Assembly: GCF_001411555.2 (NCBI RefSeq)
Contig: NC_049911.1
Span: forward strand, 28,927,044-28,991,043
Direction: 5' to 3'
DNA from: Juglans regia
Lineage: Eukaryota > Streptophyta > Magnoliopsida > Fagales > Juglandaceae
DNA length: 64,000 nucleotides
Part shown: positions 23,588 to 36,500 of the stretch, one piece after another
Position numbering within the stretch: position 1 is the stretch's first letter
How the letters are laid out: each line of letters begins with the position of its first letter
The notes under the pieces: model-generated
Told to the model about the DNA's origin: nothing
The model's input: only the letters and a program-made list of their open reading frames with translations
The model's database searches: none
Position numbers and translations under genes: made by a program

Positions 23588-26500
23588 ATGTCTGCGGTGG
23601 AACCGGAGAAGACGGTTGACGTGGTGTCGGAGGAGGAGGAGAAAGGGGGAGAGCTCTTGTTCTGCGGTGCCACTTCTTGGGATTCCGTTGGTCGCCGCAA
23701 AGGCCTCGAGGGCAACTTGGTCTCCCCGACTCGGCTTCGCCCGCTCGTCGGTGTTGACATTCGATTCGTCGCTTCGGGCTGCAGTAAGTTTCATTCTCCA
23801 TCTAGAATTGGTTTCGCTTCGCTTTTAGCTCCTATTGGATTGCATTTCTCGGTTCTTGAATCGAATGCCTTGATCTTGACCGAACATTGCCGGTGTAGTT
23901 TTGGTATTTTTATTTTTCTTTCATTATAACGAATTGTATTCTGACCGTTATATGGTTTGCATCGAATCGTAGCATCGTGTCATTGTGTGGCGTTGGATAC
24001 TGAAGGGCGTTGCTATACATGGGGGCGCAATGAGGCACGAACTTGTATTTTGTTAGCAAGTTTGTACGTTTCTTGCTCTCTTTTTATGCTATTAATTCAT
24101 AGTCTATTGATGTGCAGAAGGGCCAACTTGGCCACGGAGACACTATTCAGAGAGACAGGCCGACTGTAGTGTCTGAACTTCTCAAGTAAGTTGCAGGAGT
24201 CAGGCTTTGCTTGCTCAGTGTCTACTCCAAATCTTGGGAGTGGCTCCTGTCCAATAGGTTGTTGTAGAGTTCCTCTTTGATTTATGGCTTCCCTTGAGCG
24301 AACAGATGTTCTGAATAAATGCAGCTGGCTTGAGTTTGAATTTTAGGGATTAAAGTGTCTGAAACTGTAATTTAATGACTGCATATGGTGGTTATAGAAT
24401 TGAGTTATTTAATGTTAATGGGGCTGAGAAAAAATAATTCGAAGAAAGTATTGAAAAAAATAGATGGATAGAACAAAACTATTTTGCAAAAGTTATTAGG
24501 CATTTTGTTTGTGGTTGGTTAGCAAAGTTCCACCTCGTCAAGATGGTAGAGAACTTGATAGCCACATAACAACAAGTGGAAATAGATTTACTTGCTTATC
24601 ACAGTTTCACCTTTTCAGGATGGTAGAGTACAGAGAGTGATAGTGATGCGAACAGATGTTCTGAATAAATGCAGCTGGCTTGAGTTTGAATTTTAGGGAT
24701 TAAAGTGTCTGAAACTGTAATTTAATGACTGCATATAGTGGTTATAGAATTGAATTATTTAATGTAAATGGGGCTGAGAAAAAATAATTCGAAGAAAGTA
24801 TTGAAAAAAATAGATGGATAGAACAAAACTATTTTGCAAAAGTTATTAGGCACTTTGTTTGTGGTTGGTTAGCAAAGTTCCACCTTGTCAAGATGGTAGA
24901 GAACTTGATAGGCACATAACAACAAGTGGAAATAGATTTACTTGCTTATCAAAGTTCCACCTTTTCAGGATGGTAGAGTACAGATGAGTGATAGTGATGA
25001 AGGTTCTGTTAAGGATTTGTATATTCTACTAATATCATATGACAAGTGCTCGTATTGGTGATTTTTGTAACCCATGGAAAATCCTGGATTTAAATGTCTT
25101 AATTGAGTTTTAAAACCAGTAATTATTTATTTATTCATTTTGTTATTCGAGTTGTTACGGCTATCCATTGAAGGTACAAAGTCATTAGAGCTGGAACGGG
25201 GAGGAGCCATACAGTAGTGGGTACTGAGGATGGAATTTCCCTCTCCTTTGGCTGGAACAAACATGGACAGCTGGGTTCAGGCTCGGTACGCAATGGTGGG
25301 TTTGTTTTTATAAATTTAGTTCAATGAAATTTCTAGAAGCTTGCAATGCAAATCTAATGGCAAATGTTTTTGATAGGCTGGCCACTCTGACATTGCAGTG
25401 CCATTTATAGATTTAAGAGTTATAAGCTCACTACATATGAGGCAGGGTACACAATATTTCCAAGTTTCTTATGCATTAAGAATGGCACTTGTAACACATG
25501 GAATACCTATCTGATTTCATGCTGAAGTGGGTACTTTAAGGGCATTCTTGGAATCATGATCGAGTACTAGGACTTTGTCACTTTATATGCGACATTATTA
25601 TGCAAATACAGATAAAATAATCCAAGTTTGATCCCTTTACGTGTTACATTTTTTTTAGGTAACATCATTATATTAAAATAACAAAATTCAACATTGTTAT
25701 TTGATTTTGAAGGTTTTATGGGAAAATGTGATTAGGGATATGCGGTGTGCTTAATCCAAGTTTGCCTTTGCAAATTACTGATAAAAAAAAGTTTGCCTTG
25801 GCAAATTGAATTCAGATCACCAAGTCCATCATCCAGATTATGTTTGTATCTGGATCTGATTCCTGTATGTATTTTTATAGTTGTGAACAAATAGCATATG
25901 ATATTACTTATTAATGCTTATAGAGTTTGTATTTTTGTTATATCTCATTGTAAAACATGCATTAGTGTCTGACAACAAGCTGCTTTACGTAGTCACTTTA
26001 TCATTTGTAGAAATCGAGTTATCTCCTGTTCGCTGTCTTGTTTCTGAAGTAAAAAATACTGTTTGCGGGGCTGACTTCACCGTGTGGTTGACTTCTGTTG
26101 AAGGAGCTTCTATACTGTATGGTTTGTGGATACACTTGGGCTTTTGTTTTCATGGTTTTTCGGCCAATTTGTCATTTGGTTTTGTAGTTCACAATTAAGT
26201 CAAACAACTTGCTGATTTGCAAAATTTTTCTTGGTTTCTAGGACTGCAGGTCTTCCTCAGTATGGACAACTTGGGCATGGAACAGATAATGAGGTATGCT
26301 ATTATGTTTTATGTGTTCATTTTTTATATTCTCCCCATGATCTTTTGACAAGTTGCCAAGTTGTCCGTGTGTCGTATTCATGGGATCCAAAGACTTTATT
26401 GCTTTAAATTTGGTGATAGCGACATAGGTCCTTACCTGTATTTCTATATTTTCTTGGCCAACTTTCATATATAGAGGCAATATGTTTGGGATAATTCTTT

Positions 26501-29500
26501 TATCAGGGGTGAATAGAGCGATCAAGTACCACTAAAAGGTAAATGGTAGAATTTGTTACATAGCACTGATCCAATATGAGTATTAATTTGTATCTACTAA
26601 TTTTTTAATCTGAATCTCCTTAGGGTTTTTAATAGAACAGCTGGATTGTTTGCATAGGAATTTTGTTTAGTTTTTTCTTTTGAGATGAATCTTAGCCCCC
26701 TCAGAAAGTATGAAGTTGATGCAATATGCTGGCTTCTTAATGAAGGAAAAGAGCTGACTGTGGAAATATGTACGGTGGACTATCATTGGATTTTGATTTT
26801 GGAAATAGGCTTATAAAGAGGGATTAATAGGATAGTTTTCTTAGAGATCGTACCTCATTTCACATTCACATAAAAAATAAAGATTGTACCTCACTTAGAA
26901 CCAGAAGCATCATGCCTCTTGATTGTTAGGATCCTTTGACATTTTCAACCTATTGAGAAAAGTACTTAATAGTTCTAATGTCCTTTTTGTTTTCAAATAT
27001 CCTTCAACAATATTTCCTACAATATGATGAAAAAAAGTTCTTACAAAGGTGGTTACTTTATTTTTTGTTAAGTATAAAGGTGGTTACTTTTAGGTGTAGC
27101 ATTCTGCAGCTAGCCTTAATTTTTTTTTTTTTTTTGATAAATTGCAGTTTGCCTTAATAGAATTCTCTATTCAACAAAATTATTCAAAACATATGATGAT
27201 GTTAATATTTCAAAATCTCCCATGGCCGAATATGGACTTATTAAGGCACTTTAAGCTGGTTTGTGGTGCTAGCATTAAACGGATGCTGAACTGTGGAATG
27301 ATTTTCGTAATATCCACCCTTCTTGCCCCTCCACTGCTTTCTGCTTCTCCCTCGGCTGGTGTGAAGTCCAATTAATTCATCAATTGCTTAAACTCGACTT
27401 TCTTGTTTAGTTTCATGCTTCTGCTTGCTAGCAGCTCTCATCTTGAATTTTGTTACGTCGTTTTATTTATATTCAATCTTCCTTTACACACCGTATGTAG
27501 CCTATGTAAACGTTTCCATTAGACTGCATTCATCAAGAAGCGTCTTTGTTGTTGTCATTATTTAGTTTGCTCTAGTCACTACCCTTGATAAAGTGTCATT
27601 CAGTTTATATGCAGACACAAAGACACAGGGCGCTGCATGATTTTAACACATATTTGCACATACCCTCGCAGATATGAGACTTTTTTTGTATGAAGTTTCA
27701 CATAATTTAAGCTGCTGTGTGGCACTGGGATTAAATGGCTACTGAACTGTAGAAGCCTCTTTGATTTGTCATTACCTTGTTTCCTCTAGTCGATACCCTT
27801 GATGAAATGTCAAAGTTTGTATACAGACAGAGACAGGGTTGCATGATTTAGACACTTTTGTACATACACATACAGATATGGGACCTTTTTTAGTGTGAAG
27901 CTTCACATAATTTTTTATGTACTTGCAGTACAACACCAAGGACAGCTCAGTGAGACTCGCTTATGAAGCCCAACCACGCCCTAGAGCAATTGCTTCTCTT
28001 GCTGGGGAAACGATTGTCAAAGTTGCATGTGGAACGAACCATACTGGTTGTTAATAGCTTCTGCTCTCTCTGTGTATTTATACATACGCATTTTCTTAGG
28101 TGTATTTATACATAAGTATACACTAATCCCCCCCAGCTCCCACCCCACTTTTCCTCCGCGTCAACATACTTGCATTGTTGTTATGTTTGTTTCTTTATGT
28201 TGGCTTTTGGTCTTGGCATACAGTGGCTGTGGATTCAAATGGATTTGTTTACACGTAAGTGCTTATTCAGTTTACCTAGTGTGAGATAGCATTACACTTC
28301 TCTTTCTTCCTGCTGACTTGGAAATATCTTCTGGTTGACTATCTGCTGTGGAAATATGTTTAGGTGGGGATTTGGCGGTTATGGAAGGTAGGTTCTAGCT
28401 ATTCAGATTGTGTATGGGCTTTCTTCATGGTGCCGTCTTTTTCTTATCCATGTAATTCCTGGAATGCTTATTTTTAGGCTCGGACATAGGGAGCAGAAGG
28501 ATGAGTGGGTCCCTCGTCGTGTTGACGTTTTTCAGAGGCACAATGTTCTACCTCCAGATGCAGTGATTTCAGCTGGTTCTGTTAACTCCTCTTGCACTGC
28601 AGGTATATATGAACTTGGTTTAAAGTGTAGATATTGTGATGCACACACCCTCCCCTATTATAGACCTTGTTTATTATGGAAGCTTGGAAGGTGGTGCTAA
28701 ATGCCAACTGGGACAATATGTAAAGGTGTTTGAACAACATGATACCAAGTTGAGTGTGTCAGTGTGGAACAATAGAATGCAAGTTGCTCTATAGATCTTA
28801 GCATATAAGTAGATGTAACAAATCATTTAGACAACCGTGTAATGAGTGTATGTGTAGATCATGACATGATAAAGATGTAGAAGGGCTGTGGGAAGATTAA
28901 ATTTATGTTTAAGCTTTGTGGTTTACCCAATTAACCTACACCTCTTATTGATAGTATTTGGCAGAGAGCTAAGTGTTATGGTTAATCTCTTTAAAGGAAA
29001 ATATAGAAGAAAAACTTTGTTATGGTGAAAAGATTGAATTTCAAATCAAGCATAAGAGTCTAAGACTTGGTAATATGGGAGTGAAACACTTCTTCATAAG
29101 GTTATTGAATTGGCTTTAGTTTTGTCATATAATATCCAATTTATTTGTCCATTGGTAATGTGGGAGTGCACACGTCTATTACTAGGCAATTGAATTGGCT
29201 TTAGTTTGGCTTGCCATATCTTAGGACCAAGATATCGTGTTACATTCAATTTATTTGTTGATGTTTTTTTCTTCATGGGCCCCTGAATAAAGGACCAAAT
29301 CATCAAGTAAGCTTTAGTAGTAACCACTTGGCTCATTGGCAATTAGCCAAGGTTAGTTGAAGTGAGGATCCTATTTAGTGTTGCCAAGGGGCTTCAGGCC
29401 TTTACTTTTTTTTTAATAGGTAAAAGTAAAATTTTATTGTTATAAAAGGCAAGCTTCAGGCCTCTACTTACCTTGCAAGTGAAATAATTTTATACAAATG

Positions 29501-32500
29501 GCATATGTAGGAAGGAATATGAAAACATTATTAATTGGAGAATTTTTTTTGCGAACCTTACCACTCAATTTTTAAATTTGTGTTCTATTTTTTTACAGTT
29601 TTTTTTTTGGTTTTTGCTAAAATTAATTTGTTTTCTAGGTGGAGGACAGTTGTATATGTGGGGCAAGATAAAGAACGCCGGTGATGATTGGATGTATCCT
29701 AAACCTCTCATGGATTTAAGGTTTGGCTTTGCATCATGATTGTGTTATTTATATATTAAGTTTTATTTTTTTTATTGGCACCGGGTGTCTGAGATCAAAG
29801 TCCCGACTAATTCTGAGGGTGCACAGGCCCTCGGCAAGGAGTTTCCCACAAGTGCAACTTGGGTAATTCAATGGGAAGTTCCCCCAGTCCGATGGCCCTT
29901 AGAAAGTGTTTGCACCCAAAAGGATTCAAACCTTAGACCTCGAGGGAGCATACCACCAAAACCAAGGCCTTTACCATTTGAGCCAACCCCTATGGGTTGG
30001 TTAAGTGTTATTAAGGATCAAAATATGTTTTTCCCAGTACAGAGAACTAATACTTGAGATACACCCTATGAAAAAAAAAGGCATAAAAGCCCCGTAAACT
30101 ACAAAGAAAAAGCTGAATGAGCAATCATCCAATGTGGTAAAGGGTTTTGAACAAGAATCCTTGAGTTCCTCTGTCTTTATTGTCTTTCCAATTGCAACAC
30201 AACAAACTAGATGGAACAATCTTCCATGATGCTTTGCTGTGAGACTGACAAAACGTTCCATTTCAATAGTCCAATAAGATCTATGACATGACAAGGCATT
30301 GCAATCTAACCCAAACATCCCAAAAATAGAATTTCATCAACTTATCTGTGGAAACTCTTCCACGAACTGCATAAATTTTTCTGTAACTTTGGATTAACTT
30401 TTTTGTTTGACATTTCCCACAGTTGTTTAGGAGTTTCATGTTTTTTCATGCAAGTTGATCCCATTAGGACCTATGTCCTTCACTTTCTGCTTTTACATCT
30501 TCATATGTGGAACTTTTTAAAGTAATGGATAAAACAGAAAAGTGAAATTGAAGTCTTAGCCATTTGCTGCAAGATTAGTTATGGGATGAGTAAAGGTTAG
30601 CATGAAAAGGGATTTCAAACCCAGGCTTGTAGTCATGCGAATGAAGGCTTTAACGCCAAGACTTTGGTGTTGTCTTTTGAGTTTTGGGAGTTATTATGAA
30701 TTTTTATTTGTGGAAGTTTTGTTTACCGAATAAAAAAATGAAAAATTATCCGTGGGATTTGATCCAAAGAACCAAGTCGGCTCGGCCTTTCTTTATCCAA
30801 GTATAATCATGCAATTGACAAGCGGTTTTGCAGAACCAATAGTGCTGTTAATATTCTGAATATTATAGCATTCCTATTGTAATTTGATTTTTTTTTTGCC
30901 AAAATTTTGAGTTCATTTAGGAAATCTTGATGATTCAAATTGACTAGCCATCAAAGCATATCAGAAAAATTTCCCTTGTTTTTTAGATTTTGTATTCTCT
31001 TCAGCTTTACAAGTATCCCGTCTCCTGGCCTTTATTGTCGGTGTAAATCCAGAGCCTCTTTCAGTAATATAATATCCTGTCTGGCATCTTGAAAGTGTAT
31101 TACTCTTCCAACTCATGAAGTGATAATTTAGAGGTTTGCTGGTTTTAGTTTTTGGGTTTGACTGGTACTCAGCATAATTGCATAGATAACTTTATTTTCT
31201 GCTTTTTTACAGTGGCTGGAATCTACGTTGCATGGATTCAGGTAATATGCACCATTTTGTTGGTGCTGATTCCTCCTGCATAAGTTGGGGCCATGCACAA
31301 CATGGAGAGCTGGGATTTGGCCCAAATGGGCAGAAGTAAGGGTTTGTCACTTCTAAATCATAAATTTCCTTTCTTTTAAAGGCGTCCTTTTTTCTTTCTT
31401 TAAGTTTTGCTTTGTGTTTGTTTCTGCTCCTTAGATCTTCCGCAATACCCAAAAAAGTAGATATTCTTGAGGGCATGCATGTCATCAGGTGCGTGTTAGT
31501 CTTTGCTTACCTTTTAATTTGTTTTCAACAATTCTACTCATAGATTGTAATTATTTTTTTTTTCACTGTAGTGTTGCATGTGGTATGGGCCATTCCATGG
31601 TGGTGGTTGATAGAAAAAATGTGGGTGACCAACTTGATCAGGTAATTATTAAAAGATCACAGTATCCTGTTATTGGAATTTTGGGTGCTCTTGCATTTTT
31701 GGTGTTGTATCTTATCGGAATGTTGTCTGAACACTGTTGCCAGAAGAAATGTAGTTACCCTTAGCTTTCAGCGGTCATCAATCTTTGTTTGAGCATTTAA
31801 CTTCCTGGTAGTGTTTTGGCAGTACAATGATTTCGAAACAGTAATTGCATTCTTTGATAAATGAGCTAGATGAAATACGAATTTTTCTTAAATTGTGTCC
31901 TTGGAATGTTCGATTTGGAAGAATCTTAAACAGTAAGTGTTTTGGCATGGCAGAATCGTTTTGTAGTGACAGCTAGCTGCTCTAGACTCTTTAATGTCAT
32001 ACTCTGTTCAAAATCTAATGTTCAGCAGCGATTTTCCCTTCTTTGGGAAGGGCATTTTATCTCCTATATTTTAGTAGCTGCTTTTCATTACGCTCCCTAA
32101 AAAATACAGATAAAGCTGTTATTAACTTTGGATAATTTTTTGATCTTTATTTTTCAGCTCGATATTTATGATGGCAAAGCTTCTGGTGAAGGTATGCTGA
32201 TGTCAAAGCATGTAGTGTAAATGGTTGGTCTGATTTATTGTTGAAAGAACTGTTATTACATGTTTTGGATGAAAGGAATATTAGTCGATTCAAGGCACAA
32301 CTTTTGGCCAAGTGGACAATGTATATGTTTGCACGTTTTTAGGGGCCAGACTTCTGCCTGGGCCTTCCCATAGCCTGAGAGTTAAAATTAGCTTGGCTGT
32401 CAACATTGTATTGACGATTTGGGGGTCTAAGCTGGTTAACCTAATCAGAAGAATTCTTTCTGCAGGTAGTGAAGAGCCTGAGCTTCAAACTCCGGTTGTC

Positions 32501-32800
32501 AAGCAAACTGCTAAAAAGGGTACTGCTAAATCTTTAAGTAACTCGAAGAAGAGGAAGAAGTTGAAAGATTCATCTGACTCGGAAGATGGAGATGACAGTG
32601 ATGCTGACAGTGAAGATGGTGAAGAACAGGTCAATGGGCAGACAGAACAGAGAAAGGGGGGTAGGAATGTTTCTGGTCGAGGTCGAGGTAAAGGTGCTAA
32701 TAAATCAACGCGTGGGCGAGGTCGACCTCCATCAGCAAATAAAAGTTCACATTCTTCTCAAGGGAAAAGCGGTAAAAGAGGAAGGCCCCGGAAGGCCTAA
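23588..32800 (+). CDS. RCC2: RCC2-like (TD-60-like) RCC1-repeat protein with AT-hook tail
   Basis: Sixteen exons join in frame to 533 residues: 23588-23783, 23973-24034, 24118-24185, 25174-25295, 26011-26116, 26242-26293, 27929-28046, 28224-28254, 28364-28387, 28478-28602, 29639-29720, 31213-31335, 31435-31488, 31572-31641, 32158-32191, 32466-32800. Residues about 18-410 form the RCC1 beta-propeller. The opening LLFCGATSWDSVGRR, then YTWGRNEKGQLGHGDT and YTWGFGGYGRLGHREQKDEW, match animal RCC2 more closely than the Ran exchange factor RCC1. RCC2 in animals is a chromosome-associated regulator of small GTPases and mitosis; the plant role is less clear. The last 110 residues hold an acidic Ser/Asp/Glu run (SDSEDGDDSDADSEDGEEQ) and GRGRGRPP and RGRPRKA AT-hook-like motifs, suggesting nuclear DNA binding. 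Intron 2 uses a GC donor. Introns 3, 6 and 11 carry repeats or a SINE. No broken exon was found. Confidence 0.92.
24035..24117 (+). other. GC-AG intron (intron 2 of the RCC2-like gene)
   Basis: The exon must end with ...RNE and resume with KGQLGHGD. The only fitting junction is ATGAG|GCACGA ... TGTGCAG|AAGGGC, a GC donor. A GT a few bases downstream would insert residues into a conserved RCC1 loop and shift the frame. Confidence 0.75.
24298..25000 (+). repeat. 350-bp tandem duplication in RCC2-like intron 3
   Basis: The block beginning gcgaacagatgttctgaat at 24298 is repeated at 24648 (offset exactly 350) with only a few base changes and a one-base indel at the end. The near identity points to a recent event. 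No coding content. Confidence 0.92.
27540..27915 (+). repeat. Imperfect tandem duplication in RCC2-like intron 6
   Basis: Two diverged copies of roughly 190 bases share ctctagtc.(a/g)(c/t)acccttgat, cagacac/gacag, ggg(c)ttgcatgatt, acacata and ggcact(g)ggattaaatggct-type strings. A third, shorter relative lies near 27255-27300. Older than the duplication in intron 3. Confidence 0.6.
29766..30008 (-). mobile_element. tRNA-derived SINE in RCC2-like intron 11
   Basis: On the minus strand the 5' end reads ggggttggctcaaatggtaa, an A-box-like element (about 29973-29985), followed about 45 bases later by the B-box-like ggtttgaatcc (29922-29932). Together they form an RNA polymerase III promoter. 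The body ends with acccggtgccaat and an A-rich tail that appears as a T-rich run at 29761-29778. The 8-mer gtgttatt occurs on both sides (about 29742 and 30005) and is a possible target duplication. It is antisense to the host gene. Confidence 0.75.
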
Positions 32801-33571
32801 CTTGACACTTCCAAGTTTGAAATTTTGTTCTCTCTCTGTTTAGAGAGGGGTACGACACTATCAATTGGCTACTGTACTTGGAGTTCTTTCTAATTTCCAA
32901 AAGTATTTTTTTCCTTTTTTAATTCTTCAGTCCCGCAGAATTGTACTTGTTTGATTGATAGAAACATTTCTCTTGTACTAACATTTCATTTTTTTACTTG
33001 GAAAACTGAGAAAATGTTGCATCAGAACTTACCACATTATCGATTTTAGAAAATCTCACATTCAGTCAATTTTCCCATTGATATTTCATAACTTGATGGG
33101 CTATTTCTCTCTTTCCGTTTTATACTATTAACAAGCGTCATCAGCATTTGCTAAAATACGCGAGCAAGCGTTTGTGGGATCTGTCATCTGGTTGGTCTGT
33201 AAACATTTTGTGGCTAACATAAATTACCGAAGAATACTTATTGCAGAATTTGGTATTCCAAACAGAAAATGAGAGACAATAATTATTGTATGGAGTTTGC
33301 GACGAACATAACCAAGCCGGACAAAGAGAATGAAATGAGTATATCAAAAAGTGACCAAAACTTAAATTTTTTTACATCTGAACATAACCAACCAATTAAA
33401 AAATGACCAGGTTCAATAAAATAAACGATTTTATGTATTTCTATATTTATAGAAGCTTATATACGATGGCACACAACCTTTATTTCATGGTAAGGCTTTT
33501 TTTTTTCTTTCTATGAGCTATTCAAAAGCTAGGACACCATGCAGTTTGAATAGACAAGTTGAAGCGGCAAC
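32801..33571. other. Convergent 3' spacer between the RCC2-like and bZIP genes
   Basis: Holds the two 3' UTRs, which meet tail to tail. Aataaa-like signals occur on the minus strand near 33415-33420. No further gene. Confidence 0.6.
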
Positions 33572-36500
33572 CTATGGGTTTGGCTCTTGCTCAGCAGCAT
33601 CATCATTCTGCAGCTGGGGCTGTACTCCATTGTGATGAGGCTGTAGTTGTGCCTGATGTTGCAGTACATGCTGCTGCTGCCGCAGCAAATGGTAAAGCTG
33701 TGTTTGCTGGGGATGCTGCAGCTGGAACACCTGTTGATTAATGGAAAGCTGCTGAGCCATTAAGTCTGCAAGGTAGCCCTCCCCGCCGCATTCTGCTGCA
33801 GTAAGCCTCAAATGCTGAACTTCTGTGGTCAAGGCCTCGTTTAAAGCTGGGAGTCAAAAGACAAAAAAGACAAATATCTTAGCCCAAATGCAGCCCTAAA
33901 ACTATTAGGAACTAGGTACCATAGCAACAAATATCAAAAGATGATATATTAAACAACCCCATTAAAATCTTCAGGATGAGAGAAATTAAGAGAGTACATA
34001 TTGAGCAACAAACTGAACCAGTGCAACTTTAATGACTCGTATCAAAGCCCCATGTAATAGATATCCTCGTTTGAGACACATACTGATGCAAACTTGGAAA
34101 AAAAAAAAGTTGGGAAACTTCATCCAGTTAGCTCTAGTAAAATTTTCAATTGGCTTAGAAACATAAGTTAATGTAGTAATGACAAAAAAAATCTATCTTG
34201 ACGAATTGGGAGATGCAAGATACACATCCCATGCCCCATCATTATTTTTCCAGACAAACTACCATCATCGAGCAAAAGAATTTCCATTGCAACGTGAAAG
34301 TTTACAAGCCTGTGAACTGCTCGAACAGCATCTTAAAGTTGCATCAAACTAATGTAATTAAGCAGTCGTGTATCCTGGATCCTAAGTGTAAAGCCAGGCA
34401 TGAGCATGAGGGGGAGTAAAGTGCTTATGGAAATTATCACACTTGTACAGGGATAATTAAGTAATTTGATACGAATTACACTTTTATGCACTTCATAATT
34501 AAATTGTAAAATCAGTTGAAATTTTACATGAGTTGGGATTAATCACTCAATCACACAACCTTTTTTTTATGAGAACTTCTAAGTTCAAAATCTAGTAACC
34601 CAATTAGAAGGAAAACAGCTGCGTTCGACGTACTAGAAACAGAGTTAAAGGTTTCTTCTGCTTACTTAAAGTTTCAAGTTCCTAAAGTACTCTCTTCTCA
34701 TGTAAAAACTACAAAGGAACAAAAATAAAAATAAAAACTATCGACTCTACAAGCAAAATCCAGCATGTTTGTTACTGCCTTGAACTTTTGTAAAAGAAAA
34801 CGCACATTTTTGTTCTGAACTTCCGCCTCTTCTATGAAGCCTTACATGGGCATCAAGGTGCTAGATGTGAGCTTCACTGAGATTTGAACTTGAAGTATTA
34901 ATTTTTTTTTAGAGAGGCACTTAAAGCATTCCTAGGCACACTTTTACTGACACTGATCAAGAACTTGAGAAGCCTCTTAGATTGATTCCTGATTTATTTG
35001 TTTACCGAGGTGCTAGATGTGAGCCTCACTGAGATTTGAAATTGAAGTATTAATTTTTTTAAGAGAGGCACTTAAAAGCATTCCTAGGCACACTTTTACT
35101 GGTGCTGATCAAGAACTTGAGAAGCCTCTTAGATTGATTCCTGATTTATTTGTTTTCTGATTTACTCACAGATAGAAGGGCATCTTAACTTTAGGGTTTC
35201 TTTTCCTTCTCAGTGCCAAAAACTTTAAGAAAATTATATATATTGAACTTATCCCCCTTGTATATAAGAGTCCCAGTACAAAATGAAGCAACTAAATCCT
35301 ACTTTGCCTATGTTTATTTGAATCTAGGTCAATTATGTTTCCACTAGCATATATGTCAAGGAGTTGATGGAGCCTGGAAGAAGAGATTGAACAATCCATA
35401 CAGACTCAAAAATCATAAAATTAAAATAATCTGTGATACATATTTGGATACTGTACTTATATTAAAAATATATATATATTTGGATACTGTAAAAGGCATG
35501 GTGGAACTGCCAAAATAATCTGTTAAATCTAGTTCCCAAGCAGCTTCAATACTGCCAAAATGGGTAAAAAGATCAATAGTAAAAATTACATCATCAGAGT
35601 TGGAAGTTTTTGTTTACTTATGTGGGTAAAAGGAGGAATGGGTAAAGTGAAATGAGAAGCTAGGGTCAAGCAAGCACATTTCGTAACAGAAGAATGAGAC
35701 AGCTTTCAGCTAAATCAAAATATGAAGTTCTTGTTTTGGTTTCGGGGGGAGGGGGTGGAATTTTATTAAAATATCAATAACCTAAATTAGGAGAAAGGCA
35801 ACAGAAGAAGCCTCTCTACAACCTAGTCTAACATACCATAATTTCGAGTTAGAAGAGCCCCCACTAGAATTAGATGGCATATTTGCTAAACTCTAATTAG
35901 GTTACTCATGTATACTCCCTGTGTACTTGGGCTTTGCCTACTTCTATGAATACAACTTTTTGATCACCTAAAAAAAAAAATAGATGGAATATTTGCTAAT
36001 AAATCATAGTTTGCTTCAGCTGACTAAATTACACGGAGCAGAAGAAAAAGTATGCATACCGTTTTTTAGCTTTGACTCCTGTTCCATGGCCTGAAGGCGG
36101 AATTTCAACTCATTGTTCTCACTCTTAAGCACGGTAGACTCCCTCTGGATAATAAAATGGAAAATAAAACCAAGAGTGTATAACGAATATCAATTATACA
36201 TTAAGTTCATTACTAGTTAATAACAAATCTCATCAACCTAGATACCCACCTGTAACTTTGTAAGCTCATTAGACAGTGTAGTGTTCTCTGTCTGTAGGGT
36301 TTGTGCCTTCTGTTCTAAGTCTGCAGTGTAACGCATCTTTCGCTCCTTGGAACGAGCAGCTGACAGACGATTAGCCAAAACCCTGGATCAGAAAATCAGG
36401 AATGAGAAAATTCACTCAAGGGCACAATGATTGCCAACAATACACAGATAAAAGGGTGAAAAAACACCTCTTGGCACGCTTCGGGTCTGATAATGCAATC

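Noticed and set aside
29740..30057. Open frame continuing RCC2-like exon 11 neighbourhood
   Set aside because: It is the SINE read on the wrong strand (B-box and A-box are on the minus strand).
30595..30670. tRNA- or SINE-like string with gggatttcaaaccc
   Set aside because: Only a B-box-like core; no A box at proper spacing and no tail.
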